Shown: in pieces, positions 52,688 through 60,924 of the stretch | Layout of the letters: each line of letters begins with the position of its first letter | Position numbering within the stretch: position 1 is the stretch's first letter | From: Candidatus Peregrinibacteria bacterium | Lineage (GTDB): Bacteria > Patescibacteriota > Gracilibacteria > Peribacterales > Peribacteraceae | DNA length: 64,000 nucleotides | Direction: 5' to 3' | Assembly (NCBI GenBank): GCA_030649955.1 | Contig: JAUSFD010000003.1 | Location: forward strand, 1-64,000 | The notes under the pieces: generated by a model | The model's database searches: none | What the model saw: only the letters and a program-made list of their open reading frames with translations | What the model was told of the DNA's origin: nothing | Program-made: the position numbers and the translations under genes

Positions 52688-54391
52688 TTACATCCGGTCG
52701 GGGACGCGGAGGGTCAGGAGTTCGGCGCCGGTCTTCAGGACGACGGCGGTACAGGCGGTGAGCCCCAGGCGCACGGCCCGTGTATCCCCTTCTGCTTGGA
52801 GAATCGGCTCCGCGTTGTAGAACGCGTTGAAGTCCTGACAGAGGGAGTAGAGGAAGTTCGCAACTTTGTGGGGCATGTGCGTATCGAGTGCCTCTCGCAA
52901 CACCTGCGGGAAGAGGAGGAGCGTCCCGATGAGAACGCGCTCTCTTTCTGTGAGGGGAACCGATGGAGCGGGGAGGTCGTAGTCTTCCCCTGCTTCTGCC
53001 TTGCGGAGAACCGACTTGGCGCGTGCATGCGTGTACTGCAGGTACGGCGCACTGTTGCCCTCGAAGCTGAGGATCCTGTCCCAATCGAACACGATGTCCA
53101 TCTTGCGATTCTGGCTCAGGATGCCATACACAACGGCACCCAGTCCCATCATCGTCGCAAGGGATGGGCGGTCCTCTGTCTGAATGCTCTCGCCACGCGC
53201 AGCGATGATCGCATCCGCGCGGCGCACCGCTTCATCCAGGACTTCCTCGAGGCGGAGGATATTCCCCTTCCGCGTGCTCATCTTCCTGTCCGCGAAGCTC
53301 ATACGGCCAAAGGAGACGTGCTCGAGTATCGGCACATCCCACTGCAGTTGCTGCACTGCCGCGAACAGTTGCTGGAAGTAGAGTTGCTGTGCAACATCGA
53401 CAACGTAGAGGATTTTCTCTGGGTGAAATTGATCGACGCGGTAGCGCACTGTCGCGAGGTCGCGTGTGGAGTAGAGGGTTGCTCCATCACCCTTGAGCAC
53501 CATGTACGGCGGCAAGTTCGTTCCCTCCGGGAACTCGACGATGAGCGCACCCTCTTCGCCAACGTGAAAGACACCTTTGCGCTTCCCCTCCTCGAGGATC
53601 GGCTGCATCTTGTCCATGTAGAAGCTCTCGCCGTGCACGAAGTCAAAGGACACGTGCAAGCGCTCGTACGTCCGCTCGAGCGCTGCCATCGTCACCTGGA
53701 CAACTTCTTCCCAGAACACCTTCATCGCCGCATCGCCGTCCTCCAATTTCTTGAATGCGGCTCGCGCCTCGTCCTCGAGCATCGTCTCCTTCTCCGCCTC
53801 CTCGTGGAAGCGGACGTAGAGGGCGAGGAGTCCGTCGAGTCCCAGCTCTGTAGCCGTCTTCCCCTCCCCCCACTTGCGCATCGCCACAGCGAGTTTGCCG
53901 AACTGCGTGCCCCAGTCCCCGAGGTGATTGATCGCGATGGTGTTGTAACCGTGATGGCGGTAGAGGTTGGTGATTGCCTGTCCGATCACCGTCGAGAGGA
54001 TGTGGTGGATGCCGAGCGGCTTCGCGATGTTTGGCTGCGAGTACTCGACAATCACCGGTCGGTCGCTCTTGCGCGTGACACTCGCCGTGTGCGCGGTGCG
54101 CGACTGCTGGAGCTCCATCAGGAGGGCAGCTGGAGTGAGCCACACATTCACGTACCCCGCACCGGCAACTTCCGCCTTCGCAACACCCTCAACAGAAGCG
54201 AGGTGCGTTGCGAGCGTGCTCGCGATCTCCTTCGGCCTCAGCTTGAGCTCCTTACTCACCTGCAATGCGACCGCAGTACTCACATCTCCATGCTTGGGGT
54301 CCACCGGACGTTGCCATGTGATGTGTGCATCGGGGAGGGCGAAGTCCTTCGCGAGAATCTTCCGTGCCTGTGTAGTGAGGGATTCGTACAT
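52688..54391 (-). CDS. argS: Arginyl-tRNA synthetase
   Basis: Class I enzyme charging tRNA-Arg. The 567-residue product has the N-terminal Arg-specific domain, the HIGH-type motif PLGIHHILSTVIGQ, the KMSKS-type motif KMSTRKGNI and a C-terminal DALR anticodon-binding region with NAFYNAEPIL. The ATG at 54391 (MYESLTTQARKILAKDF) is typical. The 537-residue antisense frame over this gene is spurious. Confidence 0.96.
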   Translation of the reverse strand: MYESLTTQARKILAKDFALPDAHITWQRPVDPKHGDVSTAVALQVSKELKLRPKEIASTLATHLASVEGVAKAEVAGAGYVNVWLTPAALLMELQQSRTAHTASVTRKSDRPVIVEYSQPNIAKPLGIHHILSTVIGQAITNLYRHHGYNTIAINHLGDWGTQFGKLAVAMRKWGEGKTATELGLDGLLALYVRFHEEAEKETMLEDEARAAFKKLEDGDAAMKVFWEEVVQVTMAALERTYERLHVSFDFVHGESFYMDKMQPILEEGKRKGVFHVGEEGALIVEFPEGTNLPPYMVLKGDGATLYSTRDLATVRYRVDQFHPEKILYVVDVAQQLYFQQLFAAVQQLQWDVPILEHVSFGRMSFADRKMSTRKGNILRLEEVLDEAVRRADAIIAARGESIQTEDRPSLATMMGLGAVVYGILSQNRKMDIVFDWDRILSFEGNSAPYLQYTHARAKSVLRKAEAGEDYDLPAPSVPLTERERVLIGTLLLFPQVLREALDTHMPHKVANFLYSLCQDFNAFYNAEPILQAEGDTRAVRLGLTACTAVVLKTGAELLTLRVPDRM

Positions 54392-54701
54392 GACGAGTAC
54401 CTTGTCTGAACAAAGGAACTACTCAGAGAAGTGCGCAGAATGTAGCACTCACCTGAGGTGTTTACACATGAAAACAAAAATTGATCTTGCAGCGTTTTCC
54501 GCTGAGTATCTGAACACAATTTGTGTGCACGATCGTTCACCGGATTTATGCAGGCAATTTTCGAAGCAATTCCGTGCACAATCGCTGAGCAAATTCTTTA
54601 CAAAGTCAAAACGGCTTTCCACTGCGAATATGGCAGTACATTGCGGAAAATCGAAGAATACGCTATACTTCTTCCAGAGAAGAACATCAAATAACCACCC
54701 C
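54392..54701. other. 310-bp gap with AT-rich half between argS and the 54702 lipoprotein gene
   Basis: No convincing gene. A frame from an ATG at 54468 is open into the lipoprotein gene, but it does not look like a real N-terminus. The gap holds an 11-bp palindrome CACCTGAGGTG (54450-54460) and a TATACT box at 54664-54669, 32 bp before the lipoprotein GTG. AT-richness beyond 54460 suggests promoter or regulatory DNA. Confidence 0.45.
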
Positions 54702-55535
54702 GTGAACACCCGCCCGACCTCGTACGGGATCATCCTCCTCCTGCTCGCCTTGAGCGCGTGCGGCGGTGACGCTGATCGTCCCAACGAGGAAACACCGACT
54801 GAAGGAACTCCTCCTGCGGTGGAGTCCCCCACTCTCCCCGGAGGAGCTCTGCGGGAGAATCGACCATCGGCAGCACTGGGAGTCTACGTCTCGACATTCA
54901 TGTCCCGTGGATTGCACACGCCCATCGCCACGGCAGTGGAGGGCACAACGGCCGTGCTCAAGCTCTCCCCACTCGCGGTAACGGAGGATGATTTGGAACA
55001 GACATTTTCGCTGCTCCAGGAGTTCGGCGCGATCCTCCAGGTCAACGTCATCGATCTCCTGAATCGCTCCACAGACCGCCCGAAGACACTCAACGACTAC
55101 ACGGCGAATCTCCAAGCTGTCGGTACGCGCAGTAAGCAGCACACGGTGGAACTGGAGACGCGGTTGGACATACTGGAACCGAAGCTCCGAGAGGAGCGTC
55201 GAACAGTGAATGACCTCCAGCGCACACTCAACACTGCGGTACGCGATCAGGATTACGCACTCGCGGGGGCGCTCCAGCGCGATCTCCTCGAGGCGCAGAC
55301 GGCGTTCACGAAATCGGATTCCCTCAATAATCGCATCGAGGATTTGATCGACGCGTTCGAGGACCTCCTGGAAATCGGTGAGCGGCGCCTCAAGGCGATC
55401 GAGGTGAATCGCGAAGTCCTCATCGCAGGCCTCAGTGTCGAGAACGTCCCGGGGCTCGAGGACCTGGGCGTCATCCGCGAACCGGAGCGCAATCGAGACC
55501 GGAATGAGCCGAGTCCTTTCGGAGAACCTCAGTAG
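54702..55535 (+). CDS. Lipoprotein with coiled-coil region
   Basis: A GTG start at 54702 gives 277 residues with a lipobox LSAC (MNTRPTSYGIILLLLALSAC). The Asp/Glu/Pro-rich linker is followed by helical segments. The 100-residue C-terminal coiled coil runs EERRTVNDLQRTLNTAVRDQ, then LEAQTAFTKSDSLNNRIEDL. No enzyme motif. It precedes virB4 with 166 bp between, filled by a repeat element. An envelope-assembly role with VirB4 is possible but unproven. Confidence 0.75.
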   Translation: MNTRPTSYGIILLLLALSACGGDADRPNEETPTEGTPPAVESPTLPGGALRENRPSAALGVYVSTFMSRGLHTPIATAVEGTTAVLKLSPLAVTEDDLEQTFSLLQEFGAILQVNVIDLLNRSTDRPKTLNDYTANLQAVGTRSKQHTVELETRLDILEPKLREERRTVNDLQRTLNTAVRDQDYALAGALQRDLLEAQTAFTKSDSLNNRIEDLIDAFEDLLEIGERRLKAIEVNREVLIAGLSVENVPGLEDLGVIREPERNRDRNEPSPFGEPQ

Positions 55536-55649
55536 GGAACAGGGAGAGAAAGCACCGGAAATGGCATGCCGGAAATGGGATGAAGGGATAGGAGGAAATA
55601 GCCTCAGATTCCGGCCCTGTTCCCTGTTCCCAGTTCCCTGTTCCCTTAG
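55532..55649. repeat. Variable-word inverted repeat, GGGAACA type
   Basis: GTAGGGAACAGGGAGAG on the left and CTGTTCC, CTGTTCC, CAGTTCC, CTGTTCC heptamers on the right. The lipoprotein stop (TAG) is inside the left arm. A CCGGAAATGG word is doubled in the spacer. Confidence 0.85.
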
Positions 55650-55689
55650 CCGTTCTGAGCATCCCATTGAGCAAAACCCCCATTTCTGC

Positions 55690-55695
55690 TATACT
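55690..55695 (+). promoter_or_regulatory. -10 box of the virB4-like gene
   Basis: TATACT ends 6 nt (ATTGAG) before the ATG at 55702. Confidence 0.65.
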
Positions 55696-55701
55696 ATTGA
55701 G

Positions 55702-57894
55702 ATGGCTTCTCCGGCTCCCACACCCACCCCCGCGCCTGCCAATCCCGCGAAGAAGACGAGCGGATCGTTCATGAGTTGGATGGATGTCCTCATGGGCCTG
55801 GAAACGGCACCCGCGAAGCAGAAAGTACCCGGCGCACCACCCTCCTCCTCGGACGACACACTCTCGGACCCCGATAAGCTCGCGATCAAGCACTACCAGG
55901 AGGGACTGCAGAAGACGCTCGACCTGATCTCCCCATCGGGGATCGAGGTGAAGAACAACGAGATCGTCTTGAACGACCTCCACGTTCGCACGCTCTACGT
56001 CTACAACTGGCCGAACTACATCTACCCGAACTGGCTCTCGCACACGATCAACATCGACGCGCAGATGGACATTGCGCAGTTCATCTACCCCACGAGCAAC
56101 AAGTCGATCATGAAGATGCTCCGACGCAAGGTTGCGGAACTCCGCTCCTCCATTCGCGTGCTCGAGCAGCGAGGCGTCGTCCGTGATCCATCGCTAGAGG
56201 CAGCGCTCCAGGATGCAGAGGAACTCCGTGACTTGCTCGCGCGCGGACAGGAGAAGCTCTTCCAGTTCGGAATGTACGTCACCCTCTACGCGGAGAGCGA
56301 GGAGAAGTTGAAGAAGCTCCAGACGGACATTGAGTCCATCCTCGGCGGCAAACTGGTGCTCAGCAAGCCCGCGATCTTCCAGATGGAGCACGCGTGGAAT
56401 TCGACACTCCCGCTTTGCTTGGATGAGCTGGAGATCAGCCGCAACATGAACACATCGCCGCTCGCGACGAGCTTCCCCTTCACGAGCAGCAACCTGACGG
56501 ACGATCACGGGATCCTCTACGGCATCAATCGTCACAACGACAGCTTGATCCTCTTCGACCGCTTCGATCTCCCCAACGCCAACGCGAACGTCTTCGCCAC
56601 ATCCGGTGCGGGTAAGTCCTTCACGGTGAAGCTCGAGATCCTCCGTGCACTCATGTACGGCACGGATGTCATCGTCATCGATCCGGAAAACGAGTACGTC
56701 GATCTCTGCAAGACCGTTGGCGGCTCCTTCGTGCCGATGTCACTCCAGAGTGCGCACTCCATCAACCCCTTCGATCTCCCGAAGTCGATTCACGGGGAGG
56801 AAACCGAGCGCGGCGAAGTGCTGCGTGCCGCTGCGATCAACCTCCACGGTCTCTTCCGCTTGATCCTCGGGACGCTAACACCGTCCGAGGACGGGGTCCT
56901 GGATAAAGTGATCCTCGATACCTACGCGCTCAAGGGCATCACGCTCGAGACGGAGCACCCCGAGACGCTCGAGCCACCGACGATGCACGACATCGTCGAC
57001 GTACTCATGACGACGCAGGGAGGCGAGAACATGGCGATGGTCATTCAGAAGTACACGGATGGCAGCTTCGCCGGCATCTTCAATAATCCGACGAACGTGG
57101 AGCTGGATAAGCAGATGGTCGTGTTCCAGATCCGCGACCTAGAGGAGCAACTCCGACCAGTCGCCATCTACATCATCCTCAATTACATCTGGAACCGCAT
57201 CCGCGGAGAGATGAAGAAGCGCTTCCTCGTCATCGACGAAGCGTGGAACCTCATGCAGCACGAGGATTCCGCGCGCTTCCTCTACGGTCTCGTGAAGCGT
57301 GCACGCAAGTACTTCCTCGGCATCACGACCATCACACAGGACGTGGAGGACTTCGTGAACTCCCCGTTTGGGAAACCCATCCTCACGAACTCGTCACTGC
57401 AAATTCTCCTGCGGCAATCCCCAACCGCGATCGACAATATGCAGAAGCTCTTCTACTTAACGGAGGGCGAGAAGTACCTCCTCCTCAACTCCGGCGTCGG
57501 CCAGGGCATCTTCTTCGCCGGGAACAAGCACGTGGCTATTCAGGTGGTCGCGAGCCCAGAGGAGACGCGCATCGTCACGACGAAACCCGAGGAAGTGCTC
57601 GCGAAGATCCAGGAACAGCATGCGAAGGATCTGGAGACGATCGAAGCGCAGAAGACCGCCGCACCCCTTCCCAGTGCACCGGTGAAGTCGATACTCCAAC
57701 CGCCGACACCTCCTGTGACTCCCCCGGCGGAAGCGACCACTCCGCCTGAGGCTCCTGCAGCGAAACCTCCTGAACCACCACAGGCAGCTGCAGCAGCACC
57801 GGCATCGGAAACTCCTCCGCCATCGTCCCCATCAGCTCCCCCGCAAAGTGAACCGACTCCGCCAGCTGCTCCGGAAGAGAAACCGAAACCATAG
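55702..57894 (+). CDS. virB4: VirB4/TraC-type conjugation ATPase with Pro-rich tails
   Basis: The 730-residue product has a Pro/Ala-rich N-terminus, then a VirB4-like body. Walker A FATSGAGKSFTVKLEIL lies near 290-310, VIVIDPENEYVDLCKTVGG follows it, and Walker B FLVIDEAWNLM comes later. ITQDVEDFVNSPFGK and the C-terminal Pro/Ala-rich tail (about 85 residues) end it. VirB4 powers pilus or T4SS assembly. Pilin-like partners lie at 1892 and 62541-64000, but VirB3, VirB6 and VirD4 are not seen here. Confidence 0.93.
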   Translation: MASPAPTPTPAPANPAKKTSGSFMSWMDVLMGLETAPAKQKVPGAPPSSSDDTLSDPDKLAIKHYQEGLQKTLDLISPSGIEVKNNEIVLNDLHVRTLYVYNWPNYIYPNWLSHTINIDAQMDIAQFIYPTSNKSIMKMLRRKVAELRSSIRVLEQRGVVRDPSLEAALQDAEELRDLLARGQEKLFQFGMYVTLYAESEEKLKKLQTDIESILGGKLVLSKPAIFQMEHAWNSTLPLCLDELEISRNMNTSPLATSFPFTSSNLTDDHGILYGINRHNDSLILFDRFDLPNANANVFATSGAGKSFTVKLEILRALMYGTDVIVIDPENEYVDLCKTVGGSFVPMSLQSAHSINPFDLPKSIHGEETERGEVLRAAAINLHGLFRLILGTLTPSEDGVLDKVILDTYALKGITLETEHPETLEPPTMHDIVDVLMTTQGGENMAMVIQKYTDGSFAGIFNNPTNVELDKQMVVFQIRDLEEQLRPVAIYIILNYIWNRIRGEMKKRFLVIDEAWNLMQHEDSARFLYGLVKRARKYFLGITTITQDVEDFVNSPFGKPILTNSSLQILLRQSPTAIDNMQKLFYLTEGEKYLLLNSGVGQGIFFAGNKHVAIQVVASPEETRIVTTKPEEVLAKIQEQHAKDLETIEAQKTAAPLPSAPVKSILQPPTPPVTPPAEATTPPEAPAAKPPEPPQAAAAAPASETPPPSSPSAPPQSEPTPPAAPEEKPKP

Positions 57895-58006
57895 GGAGAA
57901 TGGAAAATGTAAAATGGAGAATGGAGAATGAGAAACGTCCTGGTTCATCGAACAACATTCCATTGTTCATTGTCCATTTTCCATTGTTCATTATGCTCCA
58001 TTCTCC
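57895..58006. repeat. Variable-word inverted repeat, GAGAATG/CATTGTT type
   Basis: The left arm (57895-57932) holds GAGAATG, GAAAATG, GAGAATG words starting at the virB4 stop. The right arm (57956-58006) has CATTGTT, CATTGTC, CATTTTC words, and the nrnA stop lies inside it. Convergent-gene spacing element. Confidence 0.92.
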
Positions 58007-59031
58007 TTGGGCACAGCATCCCTCTGGTCCTCCTCCGCCTCGATCACCTTCCAACGAACCTCCGGCTTGAGTTTCCCCGCTACGGCAAACCCTGCGGCTT
58101 TCTTGTGCCCTCCTCCGCTCAGGCGACCCGCCATTTGAGATACATCGACGTCATCGCGCAGGGTACGCAGCGATCCCTTCACCTTTCCCTCCTTCTCAGA
58201 GAGGATAAGGGAGAAACGCATACCGGGGACGGCGTTCACGTAGTCGATCGCGCCCGTGAGTTCGGAGTAGGCCGCTCCGGTAGCGCGAAAGTCCCCCTCC
58301 GTCACAGCGGAGATGGCACCTCCCTCCTCTGTAATCACGATCTTCTCGAGCACGCGGCCCCACAGTTGGAGTGTCGAGAGCTTTGCAGTGCGGAACACCG
58401 CTGTGACGATTTCCTGCCGGCGAGCGCCCTCGCGAAGTAAACGTGCAACGGTGCGGTACACTTGCGCTGTCGTGTTGCTGTGGAGCAGACCCCCCGTATC
58501 GGTGTACACACCAGTGAGCAAGCACGTCGCGATGTCACTATCCATCGTCCACTGCAGAGCGTCGGCGAGCTGCACGATGATCTCACATGTCGATGCAGCA
58601 TCAGGAAGGATGATGTTCACCGTCCCGAACCCCGGGTTCATGGGATGGTGATCGATGCAGACGATGGGGAACGTGCCGTCGAAGAGTTGGGGGTGCGTCT
58701 CGTCCATCTCCGTGAGCTTCGACTCCGCGCAATCGACGATGATGTACACGTCCTCTGCATGCGTGCGCTCATCCGCATCCACACGCGGAACGGGGGGAGG
58801 TCCCTGCACACGAAATGCCCCTGGGAGGAAGTGGAAGGTCTCTGGAACGGGATCCTTGCAGTGGTAGGAAACCGTGAGATGGGGGTGTGCGCTCTCGAGT
58901 AAGAACCCAATGCCGAGGAGCGAACCGATGGCGTCTCCGTCCGGATTGCGATGGCAGATGCAGTGCGCACGATGCGCGCGGGAGAGGAGGTCCTGTGTTG
59001 CGAGCGCGTCACTCTGTGCGAGGGGAGACAT
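57991..59031 (-). CDS. DHH-family phosphoesterase (NrnA/RecJ-like oligoribonuclease or pAp-phosphatase)
   Basis: The 346-residue product has HRNPDGDAIGSLLGIGFLLE (Asp ligands), VDCAESK, CIDHHPMNPGFG (DHH) and VYTDTGGLLHSNTT. The C-terminal DHHA1 motif is MAGRLSGGGHKKAAGFAV. This is the NrnA type that degrades nano-RNAs and pAp. It is downstream of rbfA on the same strand (61 bp). The C-terminal ENGA is encoded in a repeat arm. Confidence 0.93.
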   Translation of the reverse strand: MSPLAQSDALATQDLLSRAHRAHCICHRNPDGDAIGSLLGIGFLLESAHPHLTVSYHCKDPVPETFHFLPGAFRVQGPPPVPRVDADERTHAEDVYIIVDCAESKLTEMDETHPQLFDGTFPIVCIDHHPMNPGFGTVNIILPDAASTCEIIVQLADALQWTMDSDIATCLLTGVYTDTGGLLHSNTTAQVYRTVARLLREGARRQEIVTAVFRTAKLSTLQLWGRVLEKIVITEEGGAISAVTEGDFRATGAAYSELTGAIDYVNAVPGMRFSLILSEKEGKVKGSLRTLRDDVDVSQMAGRLSGGGHKKAAGFAVAGKLKPEVRWKVIEAEEDQRDAVPKENGA

Positions 59032-59092
59032 AGTCTCACAAAAACGAGCACGGTCTAAAGGAACGGAGTCTACGCGCTGAACTTGCTTCCCT

Positions 59093-59476
59093 TCAATCTA
59101 GTTGCTCTTGCACGGATCGAGAACTGTCATGCGGCCCTACGTCATCGCGCGATGATTGCTTGTCACTCTCCTCGAGTGCGCGATCGAGGCGCTCCCCTCT
59201 CTCGATGCGTGGGTCGATGCGGAAGCGCAGCAGCGGAATGCGCTTGCGCGCGATCGCACTCAGGGAGCGCTGCAGTCGCGGTGTTTCACGGTGGAGGAAT
59301 GCGAGTGCGCTCTCTGGATGCATGAGCGCACTGATGAGGATGGTCGCATACGAGAAGTCACTCGACACCTGCACCTCCGTGATCGCGACCATGCCACACT
59401 CCCGCGGACACTCACGCAGTACCGGCGCGATGATCTCGCGCACGAGGGAAGCCAGCATGGAGGGTCTGCGTGCCAT
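59093..59476 (-). CDS. rbfA: Ribosome-binding factor A
   Basis: RbfA is needed for 16S rRNA processing and 30S maturation. The 127-residue product has the KH-like fold pattern: MVAITEVQVSSDFSYATILI, ALAFLHRETPRLQRSLSAIA and RIPLLRFRIDPRIERGERLD. It is divergent from fmt (35 bp) and upstream of nrnA. The C-terminal tail is charged and variable. Confidence 0.93.
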   Translation of the reverse strand: MARRPSMLASLVREIIAPVLRECPRECGMVAITEVQVSSDFSYATILISALMHPESALAFLHRETPRLQRSLSAIARKRIPLLRFRIDPRIERGERLDRALEESDKQSSRDDVGPHDSSRSVQEQLD

Positions 59477-59498
59477 AGGGCAAAAGTCGGAGTACTGC

Positions 59499-59504
59499 TA
59501 CACT
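59499..59504 (+). promoter_or_regulatory. -10 box of fmt
   Basis: TACACT followed by ACCACAA (7 nt) and the ATG at 59512. Confidence 0.65.
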
Positions 59505-59511
59505 ACCACAA

Positions 59512-60399
59512 ATGCCAACTGCCCCCCGTACCATCGTCTTCTGCGGCACATCCGCCTTCGCTCTCCCCACATTGAGTGCCCTCGCACTCGCGCCAGATTT
59601 CCGCATTGCACTCGTCATCACGCAGCCGGATAAACCCGTAGGACGGAAGGGAGACATGACTCCTCCACCGGTGAAGATCCTCGCGCAGGAGTGTTCCCTC
59701 CCGATCGCACAGCCCACGAACTTCAATAAGGAGTTCGAAGCGGTGACGGACGGCATCGCGCAACCCGATTTCCTGGTCGTCGTCTCGTACGGGCAGATCC
59801 TCTCCACGAAAGTACTGGCGTTCCCACGCATCGCACCCCTGAACGTGCACGCGTCTCTGCTCCCCCGTTGGCGCGGCGCATCACCGATACACCACGCGGT
59901 CCTCGCGGGCGACAAAGTGAGTGGCGTCACTGTGCAACGGATGGTCCGCGAGCTCGACGCCGGCCCCATCCTCACACAACGTGGGGTCACACTCTCCGAC
60001 CGCGAGACGACGGCGACTCTCTCGCTGCGATTAGCAGATGCCGGAGCGCAGCTCCTCCTCGAGACCCTCCGGCATCTCCCGGAGGAGGAGAGAGCGCAGG
60101 ATGCGAATCGCGTGACGTTGTGTAAGAAGTTCAAGCGCGAGGACGGCAAGATAGACCCCGCAACGATGAGTGCAGTAGAGATTGATCGCCATGTCCGCGC
60201 CCTGGTCCCCTGGCCGGGCGTCACCGTGACGATCGACGGGCACGAACTGAAGATCCTCGAGACGGCACTCGCAGAAACGGAGAATGCACTGGCAGTGCCC
60301 TGCGCGGAGGACTCCACCATCTACCTGGTCTCCGTACAGCCCCCGGGGAAGAAGCCGATGAGTGGGATGTCGTGGAGGCGAGGAACGAGGGGAGAATGA
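59512..60399 (+). CDS. fmt: Methionyl-tRNA formyltransferase
   Basis: Formylates initiator Met-tRNA with 10-formyl-THF. The 295-residue product has IVFCGTSAFALPTLSAL, VITQPDKPVGRKG and LVVVSYGQILSTKVL. NVHASLLPRWRGASPIHHAV carries the catalytic Asn-His and SLLPRWRG loop, and the C-terminal OB-like domain ends the protein. Its stop falls in the left arm of the element at 60392. Confidence 0.96.
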   Translation: MPTAPRTIVFCGTSAFALPTLSALALAPDFRIALVITQPDKPVGRKGDMTPPPVKILAQECSLPIAQPTNFNKEFEAVTDGIAQPDFLVVVSYGQILSTKVLAFPRIAPLNVHASLLPRWRGASPIHHAVLAGDKVSGVTVQRMVRELDAGPILTQRGVTLSDRETTATLSLRLADAGAQLLLETLRHLPEEERAQDANRVTLCKKFKREDGKIDPATMSAVEIDRHVRALVPWPGVTVTIDGHELKILETALAETENALAVPCAEDSTIYLVSVQPPGKKPMSGMSWRRGTRGE

Positions 60400-60466
60400 A
60401 AAAATGAACAATGGAAAATGGACAATGAACAACATTGCTCATTTTCCATTGTTCATTCTCCATTCC
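60392..60466. repeat. Variable-word inverted repeat between fmt and the PUR-domain gene
   Basis: Left words GAGAATG, AACAATG, GAAAATG, GACAATG; right words CATTGCT, CATTTTC, CATTGTT, CATTCTC. The fmt stop is inside the left arm, and the right arm ends 3 bp before the next gene's stop. Confidence 0.92.
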
Positions 60467-60468
60467 GG

Positions 60469-60774
60469 TCAGAGCTTCCCCTTCATTTCCTGGAAGGCCT
60501 CGATGAACTTCTCGAGATCTTCGACGTCGAACATGATCGTGGTCTTCTGGCCACCGCGGGACTTCTCGGAGACTTTGAAGAACTTGCCGTTACCGGACTC
60601 CTTCAAGTCGATGTAGAAGGTGCGCTGACGCGCGTGGATGGTGATGGAGTGCACATCCTGGGCGAAGCGGCCACCACCACCGCCACCGCCACCGCCACCG
60701 CCAGCACCCTGCTGACGCGGGGGAGGAGGAGCGACACCGTCATCCTGACCGGTTGCCCCCGTGAGTTCAGACAT
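60469..60774 (-). CDS. PUR-domain (DUF3276/PurA-like) nucleic-acid-binding protein
   Basis: From the ATG at 60774 (MSELTGATGQDDG) the product is 101 residues. A glycine-rich linker (eleven Gly) precedes a PUR-like domain starting HSITIHARQRTFYIDLKESG and continuing KFFKVSEKSRGGQKTTIMFD and EDLEKFIEAFQEMKGKL. PUR repeats bind single-stranded or structured RNA/DNA, as in Borrelia BpuR and Bacteroidetes DUF3276. A TATGTT box lies 7 nt upstream of this start; ATG at 60786 is an alternative. Confidence 0.82.
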   Translation of the reverse strand: MSELTGATGQDDGVAPPPPRQQGAGGGGGGGGGGGRFAQDVHSITIHARQRTFYIDLKESGNGKFFKVSEKSRGGQKTTIMFDVEDLEKFIEAFQEMKGKL

Positions 60775-60924
60775 AGGATCGAACATACGAACAATGAGTA
60801 AGGAATAGAAGCTGCTCCCCTCGCCTGCTCCTCCAGCGTCATGCTGTGGTCTCGGGGTACGAGAGCGAAGAGAGTGTAACAGTAAATCGATAAATTGCAA
60901 CATCCGCCTCCCATCCGCGTTCCT

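Noticed and set aside
52796-54409. 537-residue plus-strand ORF
   Set aside because: Antisense shadow of argS, rich in His/Arg/Leu as expected for a shadow frame.
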